Shown here: in pieces, positions 47,599-60,500 of the stretch | Layout of the letters: every line of letters begins with the position of its first letter | Numbering within the stretch: position 1 is the stretch's first letter | From: Blastomyces gilchristii SLH14081 | Lineage: Eukaryota > Ascomycota > Eurotiomycetes > Onygenales > Ajellomycetaceae | Direction: 5' to 3' | DNA: 64,000 bases | Assembly (NCBI RefSeq): GCF_000003855.2 | Contig: NW_003101666.1 | Span: forward strand, 341,934 to 405,933 | Made by a program: the position numbers and the translations under genes | The notes under the pieces: generated by a model | The model's input: the letters and a program-made list of their open reading frames with translations, nothing else | Told to the model about the DNA's origin: nothing | Databases searched by the model: none

Positions 47599-49604
47599 TG
47601 TGATTCAAAGATTGCTTGAGCTAGCGTACAATTACAGGCGTACGCCGGCTTCTTATATATTGTACGCTAAATTAATTAGTGGCCGCTATAGCCCCCTTAC
47701 ATTTGTAAGCAAGTTTGGAAGTGGTCATATTATTATCTGACAGTCATACATTCTTCTGAATCACATCAACAGTTGTACATTCTTTCAAATCACATTCTCT
47801 CTCATCAGATTCAGTCACGCTCACATGATTATAACATTCACTCTAGCTTCATGCAGATTAGTGTGCTACTAGTGTTTGTGATCTTGTAACCTATTTCTGA
47901 TTCAGTTAGTATTCTATATACATTCTCACAAAGAAACTTTCACTATATTATATCACTTATTCACTAACTTTTCTTATTCTTCAATCATCTTCTTCATCAT
48001 TATCATTATTGAATGTCACTATCTTATTCAAGATTTCTATCTCTTCTTCTATTCAACTCTTTTCATCTGTTTATCTATCATATTATATGTGTTTCTGATA
48101 AATGATCTCTCATTCTCATAACAAGCATTCTCATAGTGCTTATATTAGACAGTTCATTTAGCAGAAAGTGTAATACATTGTGAAATATTGATCAGAACTT
48201 GTTTATCTTCTAAACAATTTATTCAGAATATACTATTTATTAATTAACATATCTGTCTTTCATCTTCTTTATACACTTCTTAACTATTTGTCTTCTCAGC
48301 CGGATCTTCTGATCATATTTTCTGACATAATTTTATATAAATGCAGATGTGGATATGTTTAGTTTGTAATTTATATAGAATCTTCATATGTTGACAGATC
48401 TGTATCTGCTGATGATAGTGAACTCAATATTGAATTATTGATTGAGAACTTGAAGAACATAATAATGAAGAAATTGTCTGTGTTATATATAGCTGAGTCT
48501 TCTGCATTTTCTCTTACTCTCTCTGTTTCTTTCTCTGTTACTCTCTCTCAATCTTCTACACCTGTCTCTGTGTTTGATTCTCCTGCTTCTGCTATCTCTG
48601 TTTCTGTGATTCTTACTTCTGCTACTTCTGGTTTTACTGTCTCTACTTTTATTATCAGCTCTTCTCATTTCAAGAAGATGTTATATAGACTTAATAAATT
48701 ATATTTTTCAATGTGTACACTCTCACTCTTCTTACTGACTCTCAGAATAATTTATTATATAAAGACTGTGTATAATATGACTATCTGAAGCTCAGTTATA
48801 AATGCTAATTATTATATTTATTTTAAATATTTATAATGAGATAATTATTCATTTATATCAGAGAATCACTCTCTCTTTTAACAGTGTTAAAATTGTAAGT
48901 TTTTTTCTTTTTCATCTTTTCTTTCTGACACTGATTTTTCTGTTCTTAGAGAAAATTATTATAAGTTTTACTGTGTATGAAGTTATAATATTCACAGATA
49001 TTAAGAAGCTTTTTATAACTGTAAAGTTCAATATTACAGAGATATTCACTCTGATAAATTTCTTCAGAATAATAGATTTATATCAGTCTATTCTCTGATA
49101 TCTGTTATTCAACTTCATGATACAGATAAAAGATATTCATGTTTTCAGAAATGAAAATATGAATATCATACTCTTTTACATCTGTAAGTGTGAGACTTGT
49201 ATGTCTTGTCTGAGATATTATTATGAGAATAAGTCATTTGTATACTGTATTCTGCTTTCTGCATTTCTCTGTGTTTCTCTCTCTCTTTCTGAGAAGTCTC
49301 ATACATGTTGTAATTGTATGTACAATTCTAAGATCAGTGAGTATTTATTCAGTAATTATTATCTCTGCTTTTACAGTTTTATACACTAATAATGATTCTT
49401 AGTTACTCTGATATCAGAGGTCATTCTAATCAAAGATAATAACATCACTGAGACTACTCTCTCTCACTCTCAAGCTTCTTTCATCACTTTCTCTCTCTTC
49501 TCTGCAGAGAAGGTTGTGCATATACTGAGTTATAAGTATTCAGTTCTGAGTGACTCTCACTGTTATTCATTCAGTTCTGTATCTCTCTCTTTCATTTCTT
49601 CTAT
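47599..49604. mobile_element. Degraded repeat DNA left of the LTR element, with a CpG-retaining island
   Basis: The AT-rich sequence was continuous with 56,864 onward before the LTR element inserted. A small island at about 47,610-47,710 retains several CG and GC-rich words, unlike its surroundings. It contains an 11-base inverted repeat, TAGCGTACAAT (47622-47632) and ATTGTACGCTA (47659-47669). The frame at 48438-48788 is Ser-rich low complexity. No protein is identified. Confidence 0.5.
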
Positions 49605-49609
49605 CTTTA
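49605..49609. repeat. Target-site duplication CTTTA, left copy
   Basis: CTTTA lies directly outside the left LTR and is repeated directly outside the right LTR at 56859-56863. This marks the insertion event. Confidence 0.85.
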
Positions 49610-49867
49610 TGTAAGAATAAGTACTCGCAGGCGATTATTCAGATGTTTGCAGCTTGGCATGATATATACTGTTAACTACTAGAAGTATTTACAGTAGAAA
49701 GATAAAATGTAGAGATCAAATGTATAATAGCATTTAAGCTGAGTTATGAATAGTATTTGTGAACTTCAGTCTATATAGTTGTGTGTAGCCAAGAGCTGCT
49801 AGCTTTATTAATTATGTGAGAGATAGAAATAGAGATAAAGAATCTGTAAGAAGTGAGATTTCTTATA
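49610..49867 (-). repeat. 3' LTR of the Gypsy-type element (left copy)
   Basis: 258 bases, starting TGTAAGAA and ending TTCTTATA. The last CA has become TA. It aligns without gaps to 56601-56858. Confidence 0.88.
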
Positions 49868-50708
49868 TATCTTTCTCTCTCTAAGACTTTATCTGTGAAG
49901 TCTTTCACTGAGTGACTTCATAGAATTAGCTCAGCACTGCAGTGATACTTACTAAAAATTCTTTATATCTATAAAAAAACCTCAGTGAGGAAAAATCCCT
50001 TATTATTATAAAGAGAAAAGAGTCTGTCACTCAGTTTCTTATTCTGTGAGATTTTTTATAGTCTATAGATTCTTCTCTGACTATCACACAGATCTATCTC
50101 ATATCTTTTATATAGAAGAATTTCAGTTGACTCTCAATTATTTTCACAAGATTCTTATGTAATCATTATACAGGTTCATCTTGCAGATGAATCACTCTCT
50201 GTGAGATCACTCTTATTAAAGAGAAGTATTTATAAGTTAATCTTTCACTCATTCTTATAAATCATTGTTCTTTAACACTGTAGAATTGTGAGAAATTTTT
50301 CATTCTTTTATTAACTCTATAGAATTGTAGAATCAAGATATCTATAATCTGCAATCATTCTTTATAGTCATATAGAAAGATTCAGGTCTGTGATTTATAA
50401 TCACTCTTATTTACTAGAGTGATCTGACTGTTTCATGAGATCACTTATAGTATAAGTAAACCTCTCTAGAGTAGTATAAATATCTCAGATCTGTCTATGA
50501 AATCTCATCTTCTTTTCTCTTTTTCTGTAACAGCTCTCATTCTTATAAACTGTGAGTATTCTCATTCATTTATAAAGTGTTTTCATCTAGATGACAGAGA
50601 GAGAGTGTTTCTGATAATATTCATATATTAATTCAAGAACTTTTCAAGAATAAAATTTTTTTTAATTTCAATATCTTTATAAATAATGTCTGACTATTAC
50701 TAAGCTTC

Positions 50709-50984
50709 TTATAAGTGTCTCTGCAACTTCTCTGATGACTTTTTACTGACTGATGAAGCAGAGACACTGCTGCTCATAACTGCATCTTCACTTCTCTCAG
50801 CTCTGTCACTGCACCTGACCTTCAGGCCAGCAGTCAATCTCATGTCTTTCTCAGGCCAGCTTCTGACTTCAAGCAGTGTAGTTCTTTCCTTTACTGTAAG
50901 TCTTCTCATAAGTAATTTCTTACAGATTCTAGCTAATAGTTCTTGTAAAGCTCTCAGTGTTGTCAGTGTCTTCTGTGATCTCAC
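50709..50984 (-). other. Less decayed 90-codon frame inside the Gypsy-type element
   Basis: Located towards the 3' end of the element on its coding strand, this stretch keeps an open frame and a somewhat higher GC content than its surroundings, with repeated AGGCCAGC words on the plus strand. It may be what is left of the region beyond integrase. It is charged and Ser-rich, with no recognised domain. Confidence 0.35.
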
Positions 50985-53900
50985 AGGCCTATGATCACTC
51001 TCTCTCTGCTCACATAATCTCTGATCAGATATATGTAAATATGTCTAGATTTCTCATCAATGATTCTCATGCTGCAGTGCATTTTCACAATCTCATTGTC
51101 AATAAGAGATAAATCTCTGAGTATCTGTAAAATCTGAGTAATCAAGATAATGTGAATGCTATGAATTTGTAATAAGAGTTAATCTGAGTAGATGAGCTCT
51201 CTCTCTGCATCTCAATTGTTTTCAGGCTGAATACTTCAGCATAACTGAGAGAGCAGATACAGCTTTATAAGAAGTATCTGATTATATATATAGACAGTTA
51301 GCTCTCAAGATTCTGCTGCAACTGTATATACTCTGATATTCAGCTTCTCTAAAGTCTGTGCATTTCTAACAGTCTTCATATCAAATGTAATAATTGTCTG
51401 TATTACAGATATAATACTTTCTGCTTCTTTAAAGAGAGAAATTGATAGTTATAAGAAGATTAAGTATTACAGATATTGAGAATATAAATATAAGTTTTCT
51501 TTGTTTTTTCTTTATTAATCTCTAAATTGTGTTCACAGCCCTGTTTATTTTCTGTTTTTTAATTTTAATGAGAATATGATTTCTTCTTTTCTTATATACA
51601 CTGCAGACTGTTCATCTCAGTAGAAATTCATTATCTTATAGACTAGAATTTATAAATGACAGTATTAATATCTTTGTTATAATCAGATTCTTAGTGAAGA
51701 CTGTGTCATTCTGACTTATCAGAATTTACAGTATGAAAGTTATATCTCAGTTTCTGTAGATATCTTATCTGTCTGAATAATTCTCAAGTGAACTTATTTA
51801 TCTTATCAGAATACTCTTATCACTGAATCTTGAATCAGAGCTTATAATCTCACTTCTCTGAGTTAATAATCTCTTTAATCTGATATTCTCTTTCACTCTC
51901 TAGTACTTTATAAATAGAGTAATGAGTCACAGAGTTCTCTTCTGAGAATTCCTTGTATTCACAGAGTAAAGAGACATAAAAAACATTATATATCTACAAC
52001 TTAGATAACAGTTTTAATCTGTAAAACTGTGTGCTAACTTTCTTCATAATCTTATAAGACTCTGTCTGTAAGAAATTCAGCTTCTTACTAGATCTTCATA
52101 TAGTAATATTTTCTAGACTCAGTCAGACTCTATCATCTTTCTTAAAACTCTTTATAATATGCTTAAAGTCATAGTATCTCTTCTGATACTCTTGAGTCTT
52201 TCTCAAGAATTTATGAGCTTTCTCTTAAATCTTCTGAATTCTCTCAGTCTATTCACAGATATTATCACACTCTATAGTGTACTCTTGTGAGTTTATTAAG
52301 ATTATCTGCAGATGAGTCTTAGTGAGTATCTTAAAGAGAGTTTTATCTATACTGATATACTTTGAGTTATTATATATAAACTCTGTGAGTGATAATCAAT
52401 GTACTCAGTCATTCTGATTATAATTAACAAAGTATTACAGATATTATTTTAATATACTTATCAGATATTCTATCTGATTATCTGTCTGTTAATGAAAAGC
52501 TGCACTTAGATCTTGTAAAATCTTCAGTATAGTTATCAGATCAGATCAGAACTCTTCTATAAAGATTAATTCTCTATCTGAGACAATGTTTGCAGATAAT
52601 TCATACAATCAGATTATATCATAGATAAAGATATAAGTTAAATTCTTTGACTTCAAGTTCTTGCAGATGAGTATAAAGTGTGTTATCTTAATAAAGTAAT
52701 TCACTATTATCAGCACACTGTTAAAGCAGATATTATATATATTCTTACTTTCAGAGAGACTTATAAAAGTATTCATTTCTAGCTATTTTCAAGATTTCTG
52801 CAGAATGAGTAGAGAAGTAAGTTCTTTATATAGTCTGAACTGCACTACTCATGAATTCTGATAAACAGTATAAGAATTCACTATCTTCTTCATAAGTTCT
52901 TATATCTTCAGTTAGAAGTATTTTCTTATAAGTAACTTATAAGTTCTAGTATCTGTAAAATAATTTACTAGAGAAGAGTCATGATATCTTTTAATAAGTT
53001 CTATACATAGAAACTCATTTACAGATATATAAATTCAGCTCTCTCTTTATAAGAGATTATTTAAGTCTCTTTAACTCTTTATTTCTGCAGAATTGATTTC
53101 TGCTGTGAGCAGTTTCTAAATATACTGAGTATATTCATTCTTCAGTTACAGTTCAGACAATCTGAATAGAAGATCTTATAAAGACTTATACTCTGTTTTC
53201 TCTTGTATCAGGTCTTCTACAGTGCTTCTCAAAGCCTGCAAACTCTTCAGATTATAGATATTCTCTTCAAGAATTCTCACAGAGATTTTCAGAGTGTTAA
53301 CTCTCAGTGTTATAGAGAGTAGTTATACAGGTTTCTCTTCTCTCTTCTCTCTCTTCTCTTATAGAGAATTGAGAGACTCTTCAGTCAATCTCTTTATAAT
53401 ACTTAGTTTAAGTATTCTGTGAAGCTTTTCTGTCTTCTCTAGCTTCTCTATATCTGTTATTCTAGTCTTCTTAATATAGTCTGATCTGTGAGAGAGTTTA
53501 TCTGCTGAGTTTTTAATTCTCTTGATATATTCTATCTTAAATCAGAACTCACTCAGTCTCTGAGCTCAGTGAATCTGCTACTGTAAGAGTTTCTTAATTG
53601 AAGTAAACTATTATAAGCTGTTATAATTAGTTCTAACAGTAATCACTGTTACAAGACTCTTAAAGTAGTAATATCAGTGATGAAAGAATTTCACTATTAT
53701 GAGAAGCTTCTGATTATAAATGTTATAGTTGATCTTCACAGATTACATCTTCTGTAAGAAAAAGATTACTGAAACTCAGTTCTCATTTAACTGTAGTTAT
53801 GAGATTATTTCTGAAATTATAAAGAAGAAGACATCTGTCTTCAATCTGATTAAGAGTAAGAGATCAAAGTGAAACAGTATTACTATATCTATGAATATCT

Positions 53901-54129
53901 GTTTCAATCTTGTAAAGACTCTGTAAGCTTCTGAAATAAGAAAGTTCTCATAGTTCTTTCTTCTCAATAATCTTTTTATTCTTCATTTATAGAATGACTT
54001 CTTCTTATTTTCACTCTTCAGTATGTCTGTAAGAGTCAAGAAGATTCTTATAAATACAAAGATAAATTATCTATAGAAATTTACAAAGCTCAGAAAGATC
54101 TGAATCTCATGAATATTAGTTAACTTCAG

Positions 54130-54447
54130 CTATGATAGAATAGTTTTAATCTGCAAAGATTTTATCTGAATATTATCTACAGTGATTACATATTCTAGAA
54201 AATTAATCTGATAAGCACTGAAGTTACACTTTGCAAGCTTAATATACAGTTCTGTCTTATCTAAGATCTTTAACATACTTTGTACATACTCAGTGTGTTC
54301 TTTCTTCTTTGCAGAGTATACTATCACATCATTCAGATATATTATTATAAAGATATTCAGATATACATAAAGTGTTTTATTAATAAAAGACTGAAACATT
54401 ATAAAGATATTAGTTAGATTAAAAGACATCACTAGATATTCAAACAA
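54130..54447 (-). pseudogene. Reverse transcriptase fragment of the Gypsy-type element
   Basis: This is the longest open remnant of the polyprotein, at the RT palm and fingers, with EYLVMSFNLTN, FQSFINKTLY and the YxDD box mutated to YLND. Substitutions relative to the family pattern are those expected from C-to-T and G-to-A change. It is part of the element at 49610-56858. Confidence 0.85.
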
Positions 54448-56600
54448 TTTCAGTGCAGTTCTAAAGACAGTCTTTCATTTATCTTCAGACTGTATTCACA
54501 GCTGTGTATATATATTAATCACATTCAGTTATATGAATATAACAGCTTCTGTGAGACAGTTAATCACATTCTTAATCAGAGACAGAGAGTAGCAGCTCTT
54601 TATTATCTTGAAGTTCAGATTGCAGTAGTCTACATATAATCTAAGATCTTCATTCTTCTTCTTCATGAATATCACAGAGGCTTCTACAGAGAACTGTGAA
54701 GATCAGATAAAGTCATTCTTCAGATTCTTCTTCACATAGATCTGTAAGACCTCTGTCTCATAATAAGAGAGTTTATAGATTGATTCTCAGAAGGGTTTCT
54801 GCTCTTCTATTAAATCTATTATCAGATTCTTCTCATAATGAGAAGAAAGCTCAGCTGTCTTTACTGAGCTGAATATCTCTGTGAGATCTCAGTATTTCTC
54901 TGATATCTGAAGCTCAGTTTTCATGATTATGAGACTCTCAGACACTTACAAAGTTATTATATAAATAAGCTTGTCTTCTCTAATCAACTCTACAGCATCA
55001 ACTGATTCTATCTTTATAAGTAAGTCTATCAACACTGATCAGAAGTATAAATCTGACTCATAGATAGCTATGTGTGAATTATGTCTTTGAAGCTATACAA
55101 GTCTCAAATACATGTCATCTATGATGTCTGTGATAATCACAGTTTCTACAAATCTTTTTCAGGTTTCAGAGAGATCTTGCAATTCAAAGATAACTCTTAT
55201 AAATCTCTCAGCTCTCAGGTCTGAGTTCTCATGCTCTGCTTATTATAAGAGCAGATTTCCAGTTTTCATCTTTCAGCTTATTCACTCTGTGAGCTTTAGA
55301 AACATCACAGTGATCTGAGATTCTGAGTTCATCAATGCTTTTCATACTTACAGAACAGTAGTACTGCAGCACAGTCTCTCTCTGTAAGTAAGTATTTTTA
55401 TCAGAGAAGTAACAGATTCAGGTATCAGCTTCAAGACTCTTAAGAAGGCTGTTGCTGACTCTATTCATAACTCTTTAAATTTCTATTTTAATTTATCTGA
55501 ACAGTTTGCATGAAGATGTTCTGATTTAGAACAGATAAAGTAGAGTTTCTTTTTCTTAGTCTCTCTGTTATACACTCTGTTCATAGAAGCTTGTAAATCT
55601 CTCTCTCTCTGCTTAGTAGTCAGATATAAATCTCTCTATACTCTGTCATCTTTTTCTGATAAATCTGTTCTCTGTTGTTCTGACTCTTACAGAGTTAGTT
55701 AGTAATTCACTCTTCACAGATCTGTGACTCTTACAGTGATTTATAAGCAGTGAATGAGAGTTATCAGTTTCTTCAGAATCAAGAACTTAGAGTCTTGCTT
55801 AATGAGCTTATTCTGCATATCTTTATTCAGCTTCTTTATGAATATCATTATTCAGGTCTTGTTTCAGAGCTCTGTTTTCACAGATCTCAATTCATGCTAT
55901 AATTCTATAAAGCACTGTAAGTAGTCTTCATCAGATTTCTCATCTCTTTTTCTAATATTAGTGATCACAGTTCAGGTATTCTCTGTTCAACTTACAGAGT
56001 TTCTCAACTTATTCTCTAGATAGGTCTTAAGAACAGATCAGCAGAATCTCTTATAATCATTCTCTAGATAATTCAGTCAGTTCTTGACTTCAGTGTAATA
56101 GAGGTCTGTTATTATGTAGATGACAGCTTCTTCATCTTTCATATCACATAGTCAGGCTTGTAAGTCAATTTTAAATACAAACTTGCAAAAGCTTTTATAG
56201 ATTGTGATTTAATAAGTGATCTTAAGTGATTGCAGCTTAAGAAAGTTTCTTTTCAGTTCACAGATATCTCTGAAGATTATGTCTAGAGACTCAGTTCAAG
56301 AGTGTTTATAGACAGTAAGTATTTCTTGTAGAAAAATAGCTTAATCTCACAGAAGATGCTTAAAAATGTTCTTCACTGAGATTGATTTATTCAGAGATTC
56401 AGAGAGTTTCTCTGTCACAGATGCAGAGAATGATGTTCTGTAAGTAATTGATAAGTTCTCTAGAACTTCTTTTATGAGAGTTATTCATGATTTGAGTGAC
56501 TGCTTCTGAGTGTCTGTAGTAGAGTTTGCAGAGATTGAAGCATGTGAGTTTCTAGTTCTTTCAGTCATAACAGGTGATTACTGACTGACTGAGCTTGAAA

Positions 56601-56858
56601 TGTAAGAATAAGTGCTCACAGGTGATTATTCAGGTGTTTACAGCTTGATATAATATGTACTGTTAACTACTAGAAGTATTCACAGTAGAAAGATAAAATA
56701 TAGAGATTAAATGTATAATAGCATTCAAGCTGAGTTGTGAATAGTATTCATGAACTTCAGTCTATATAGTTGTGTGTAGTCAAGGGCTGCTAGCCCTATT
56801 GATTATGTGAGAGATAGGAATAGAGGTAAAGAATTCACGAGAAGCGGGATTTCTTACA
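56601..56858 (-). repeat. 5' LTR of the Gypsy-type element (right copy)
   Basis: 258 bases, starting TGTAAGAA and ending TTCTTACA, with a perfect TG...CA and short terminal inverted repeats. It keeps a CG pair near its end (CACGAGAAGCGGG) that the left copy has lost. Confidence 0.88.
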
Positions 56859-56863
56859 CTTTA
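56859..56863. repeat. Target-site duplication CTTTA, right copy
   Basis: Matches 49605-49609 exactly. Confidence 0.85.
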
Positions 56864-57599
56864 TTCTCTCTGCTCTGACTTCTAATTCTGCAGATTCTGT
56901 ACTCTTCTTCAATTTCTCTACATATATATATATACATTTCTATATTAACATTTCAGTCAATCTTGTGATAAATGACATTAATGTTGTACACAGAGTGATA
57001 GAGAAATTGAAGACATGTGCAGTATTATTATAAGAGTAACTTACAGCTCTCAAATCTCTTACAGATCTTGAGTTTTGAGATTTCCTTTATTTTTAATGTT
57101 TTTCAGATGGCATGGTGTTGAAAATAGATTAAATATGTGATATATGAAAATGAATGAAGTATATATAATAACATTTATCTTTTACAGTTAACTCTTATAG
57201 TTGATAATTAATTTATTATCTTTTTTCTTTTCTTACACTTTTTCTTTATCTGCTAGTCACTACTCTTATACAATCTCTATATAATACAGTGTTCAGTGAC
57301 TAGATTCAGCAGCTTTTATCTTTTATAATTCTATCTCACACATTATACTGTCTCTCTTTACTCACTCAGATCACTACAGTAAACAGCTCATTGAAACTAA
57401 TCTCACTCAATCTCTGAGTATTTTCAGAAGTTAAGATAGCTTAATCTCATGCATCTATGAATATTTCAGATAGTTCATTCTCTATGATCTCTGTAATTGA
57501 ACTGATATAAATAGTTGAATTTAACTCTGAATTTCTTTTTCTTCTATAATCTGACTCATATGTAAGTCTGCTGCTTTGAGATCATTCTTTACTGTATTA

Positions 57600-60500
57600 C
57601 ACTCACTGTCTGCAGTCTGTTATTATATAATCAGCTACAGTCTTATTACTTATTAAAGTATAATATTTATCTGATTTCTTCATTTCTTCTCATTCTTTTC
57701 TTATAATCATGAAAAGATTGAAATAAATGAGATTATCTGATTCATAAGCATCTATGATTTCTCTTACTTTATGAGACTTTTTAATTATAAGTTTCTTCTT
57801 TTTTAACACTGATAATAGTGCTGTAGATAATTATAATTCACTCAGATCTTGCATTTTTACTTCTATAAGTTATAAATTATTTATTAAGTTGTATAAGACT
57901 CATCTCTCTGATTCTTTCAATGCATATATTTTCAGAGAATGTGATTTGAGTATTTTATATGACTCAAATCATCTAGATTGAAACTTCTCAGAACTCTCAT
58001 TGTATACAAGAACTCATATTCTCATCTTGAGACTTGATTTCTTAACTAGTAAGTCTCATATTCTTTTCAATTGAATTGCTCAATTCAGAAGTAACTCATT
58101 AGCTTTTGCACATGTATAACTAATCTCTTTCAATCTTGATTTCACATCTGTGACTGTTGTATCTACAACTGCTGTTTTCTTTCTCATCTTTTCTGAAGCA
58201 TTCTCTAAGATGCACAGATGCAATCTATACAACAGGTAGAATGATGAATGCTTGAAGACTGCATGCTGCTGAATTTGTGTGACTAATAGTGTCTGACTGA
58301 GATATTCATCTCATAATCTTATAGACTTACTCACTAGATATTTTATCAGCATATTGCTCAAGATTCTATTCAAGTGTTTCATCTTTCTATTTATTCATAG
58401 ATAATATGATGTTATTCTACAATGTCTTGTCTGTAACTAGTCTATGAAATGTCTCATCACTTCTCTCATGAGGTTCACACTGTTATCAGTTAGAATCTCG
58501 CGCGGCATTTCATAGTTGATATAGATCTTATTATATAGAAACTTCACTATCATCTTCTCTATCATCTCTAAAACTGCTTTTATAACTGGCCAGTCAGTAG
58601 TGTAATCTATAGCAGTGATTATTCATTAATTTTCATTTGACATTTGCAGTAATATGTCTATGAGATTCATTCTTTATTATTTGAATAATTGTATTATACA
58701 CTTCATCTGATATTATACTTTCTTGTGTTCTAACTCTTTCTTAGATTCTTTTGTGATCTGACAATTTAGACACTTGTAAGCATATGTCTGAATGTTCTCA
58801 GTCATGCTTAATCAGTATACTCTTGATTTAAGTATACTCATGAGTTCAGAGCTTTCTAAGTGACTGAATTTCTTGTACATGTAAGTTATTAAGTCATATC
58901 TAAATAAAGATTCTAGATAGAGAGCTTTCACATATTCTAGATCATGATAGAGCACAATGTCATTTTTTAATTTTCTCAGCTTGAAGTTTGAAAGTATCTC
59001 TTCTACTACTCTTATAAGACACTTATTATCTGATATCTTGTCATTCTCTAAGTAAGAGATCATGATATTCACTTATTCTGATTTCTTACACTCTCTCAGT
59101 GTGTTTAACATGAACTTCTCTTATATCTGATTTATAGAACTCTCACTCATGAAATCAGATCTGTGATTAATTGTATCAGATATTACAGTATCTGATCTCT
59201 TTCAGTATTTGATATGAAGATTATACACTTAAAACTCTGAGATTCAACATGCTAAGCATTTGAAAGATTTTATTATTAATTATAGATAGATAAGACTTTC
59301 ATGATTCATAATCATCATTGTTGTATATCTGTTATCAATATATCTATTTCATAATATCAGCATGTGTTTGATTACTAGTAATTTCTTTTCATACACTGAG
59401 TAATTGAGCTTGATACTTGATAGTTTTCTATCATCATATATCACTGAGTGCAGCTTGCTGTTCTTACTCATCTGTAAAAGAGTGTCTCTGATAGCTCATT
59501 CAGATGTATCTATCTCAATGTAGAAAGGTTTATCACAATCTGATTAAATAAGCACTGAGAATATTATTATATATTCTCTCAGTGTGAGAAAAGTCTCTTC
59601 ACACACAGTATTTCAGATGATTGAATAAAACTTCTTCTTTTACAGATTTATATTCATTTCTCTTAAGAGATCTGAGAGTGATGCAGATATTTATATGAAA
59701 TTCTTGATAAATTTGCAGTAATATGAGATCAACTCAAGAAACTGTTATACATGATATACATTTCTCAGCTGTGATCAATTTGCTATAACATTCAATTTCT
59801 CTGAGATAAAGTGTATATAGCTATCACTCACTACATATTCTATGAACTTCAACTCTTTCATTTCAAACACACACTTTGTTAATTTAATATAGAGCTTATA
59901 CTCTGTCAGAGTTGTAAGCACTTTATCAAGATGCTTCAGATATTCATTGTATAAGTTTGAAAAGACTAGAATATTATTGAGATATACAAGATATGAGATT
60001 TCATTCTATTTATAAAGAATCATATTCATCATTATTTAGAAGATAATAGATGCATTTATTAGACTGAATAATATTATCAGAAATTCAAACTTTCTCTATT
60101 ATGTATTAAATGCAGTTCACAGAACTGATAGTTCACTTATACAGATCTGTCAGTATTCTGAGAGAAGATCAATCTTTAATAGATATTAAGTGTTTTCAAC
60201 TGTATTCAACTGTTATTGAATCTGTGATAGTGAATATTCATTCTTAATTATAAGCTTGTTAAGTGTTTAATAATTAATACACATTCATCACTTCTCACCT
60301 GTCTTTTTCACAAATAGAACTGAAAGGCCTCATGTGCTTGATAAGAGTTGTATGAGATTATATTCTAGAAGGTCTGTGATCTGACACTTCTGTTCTTTGA
60401 GATGTATTTGTGACAGAGGGTATGCATTCTGATTGACTGATTTTGTATCTCTTATGTCAATCTTATATATAAATCCTCATTTCAGCAGCAGTTCTGATGA

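Larger units (their letters stand above)
49610..56858 (-). mobile_element. Complete but dead Ty3/Gypsy-type LTR retrotransposon
   Basis: The 7,249-bp element has two 258-base LTRs and a 5-base target duplication. On the minus strand gag starts with an ATG at 56568, about 33 bases inside the 5' LTR. Remnants of a CCHC zinc knuckle lie near 55,520-55,570. Reverse transcriptase follows: 54130-54447 keeps a 105-codon stretch with FQSFINKTLY and IYLNDVIVYS. Then comes the end of RNase H near 53,470-53,590 (EYIKRIKNSADKLS), and integrase is expected beyond. This RT-RNaseH-integrase order defines the Gypsy group. The element is full of stop codons, and the YxDD catalytic box reads YLND (54328-54339), so one aspartate is lost. 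It cannot move on its own. Confidence 0.88.

Noticed and set aside
48438..48788. Ser-rich plus-strand frame and its Arg-rich minus-strand counterpart
   Set aside because: They consist of TCT-type low complexity in strongly mutated repeat DNA, with no neighbours or motif supporting a gene.
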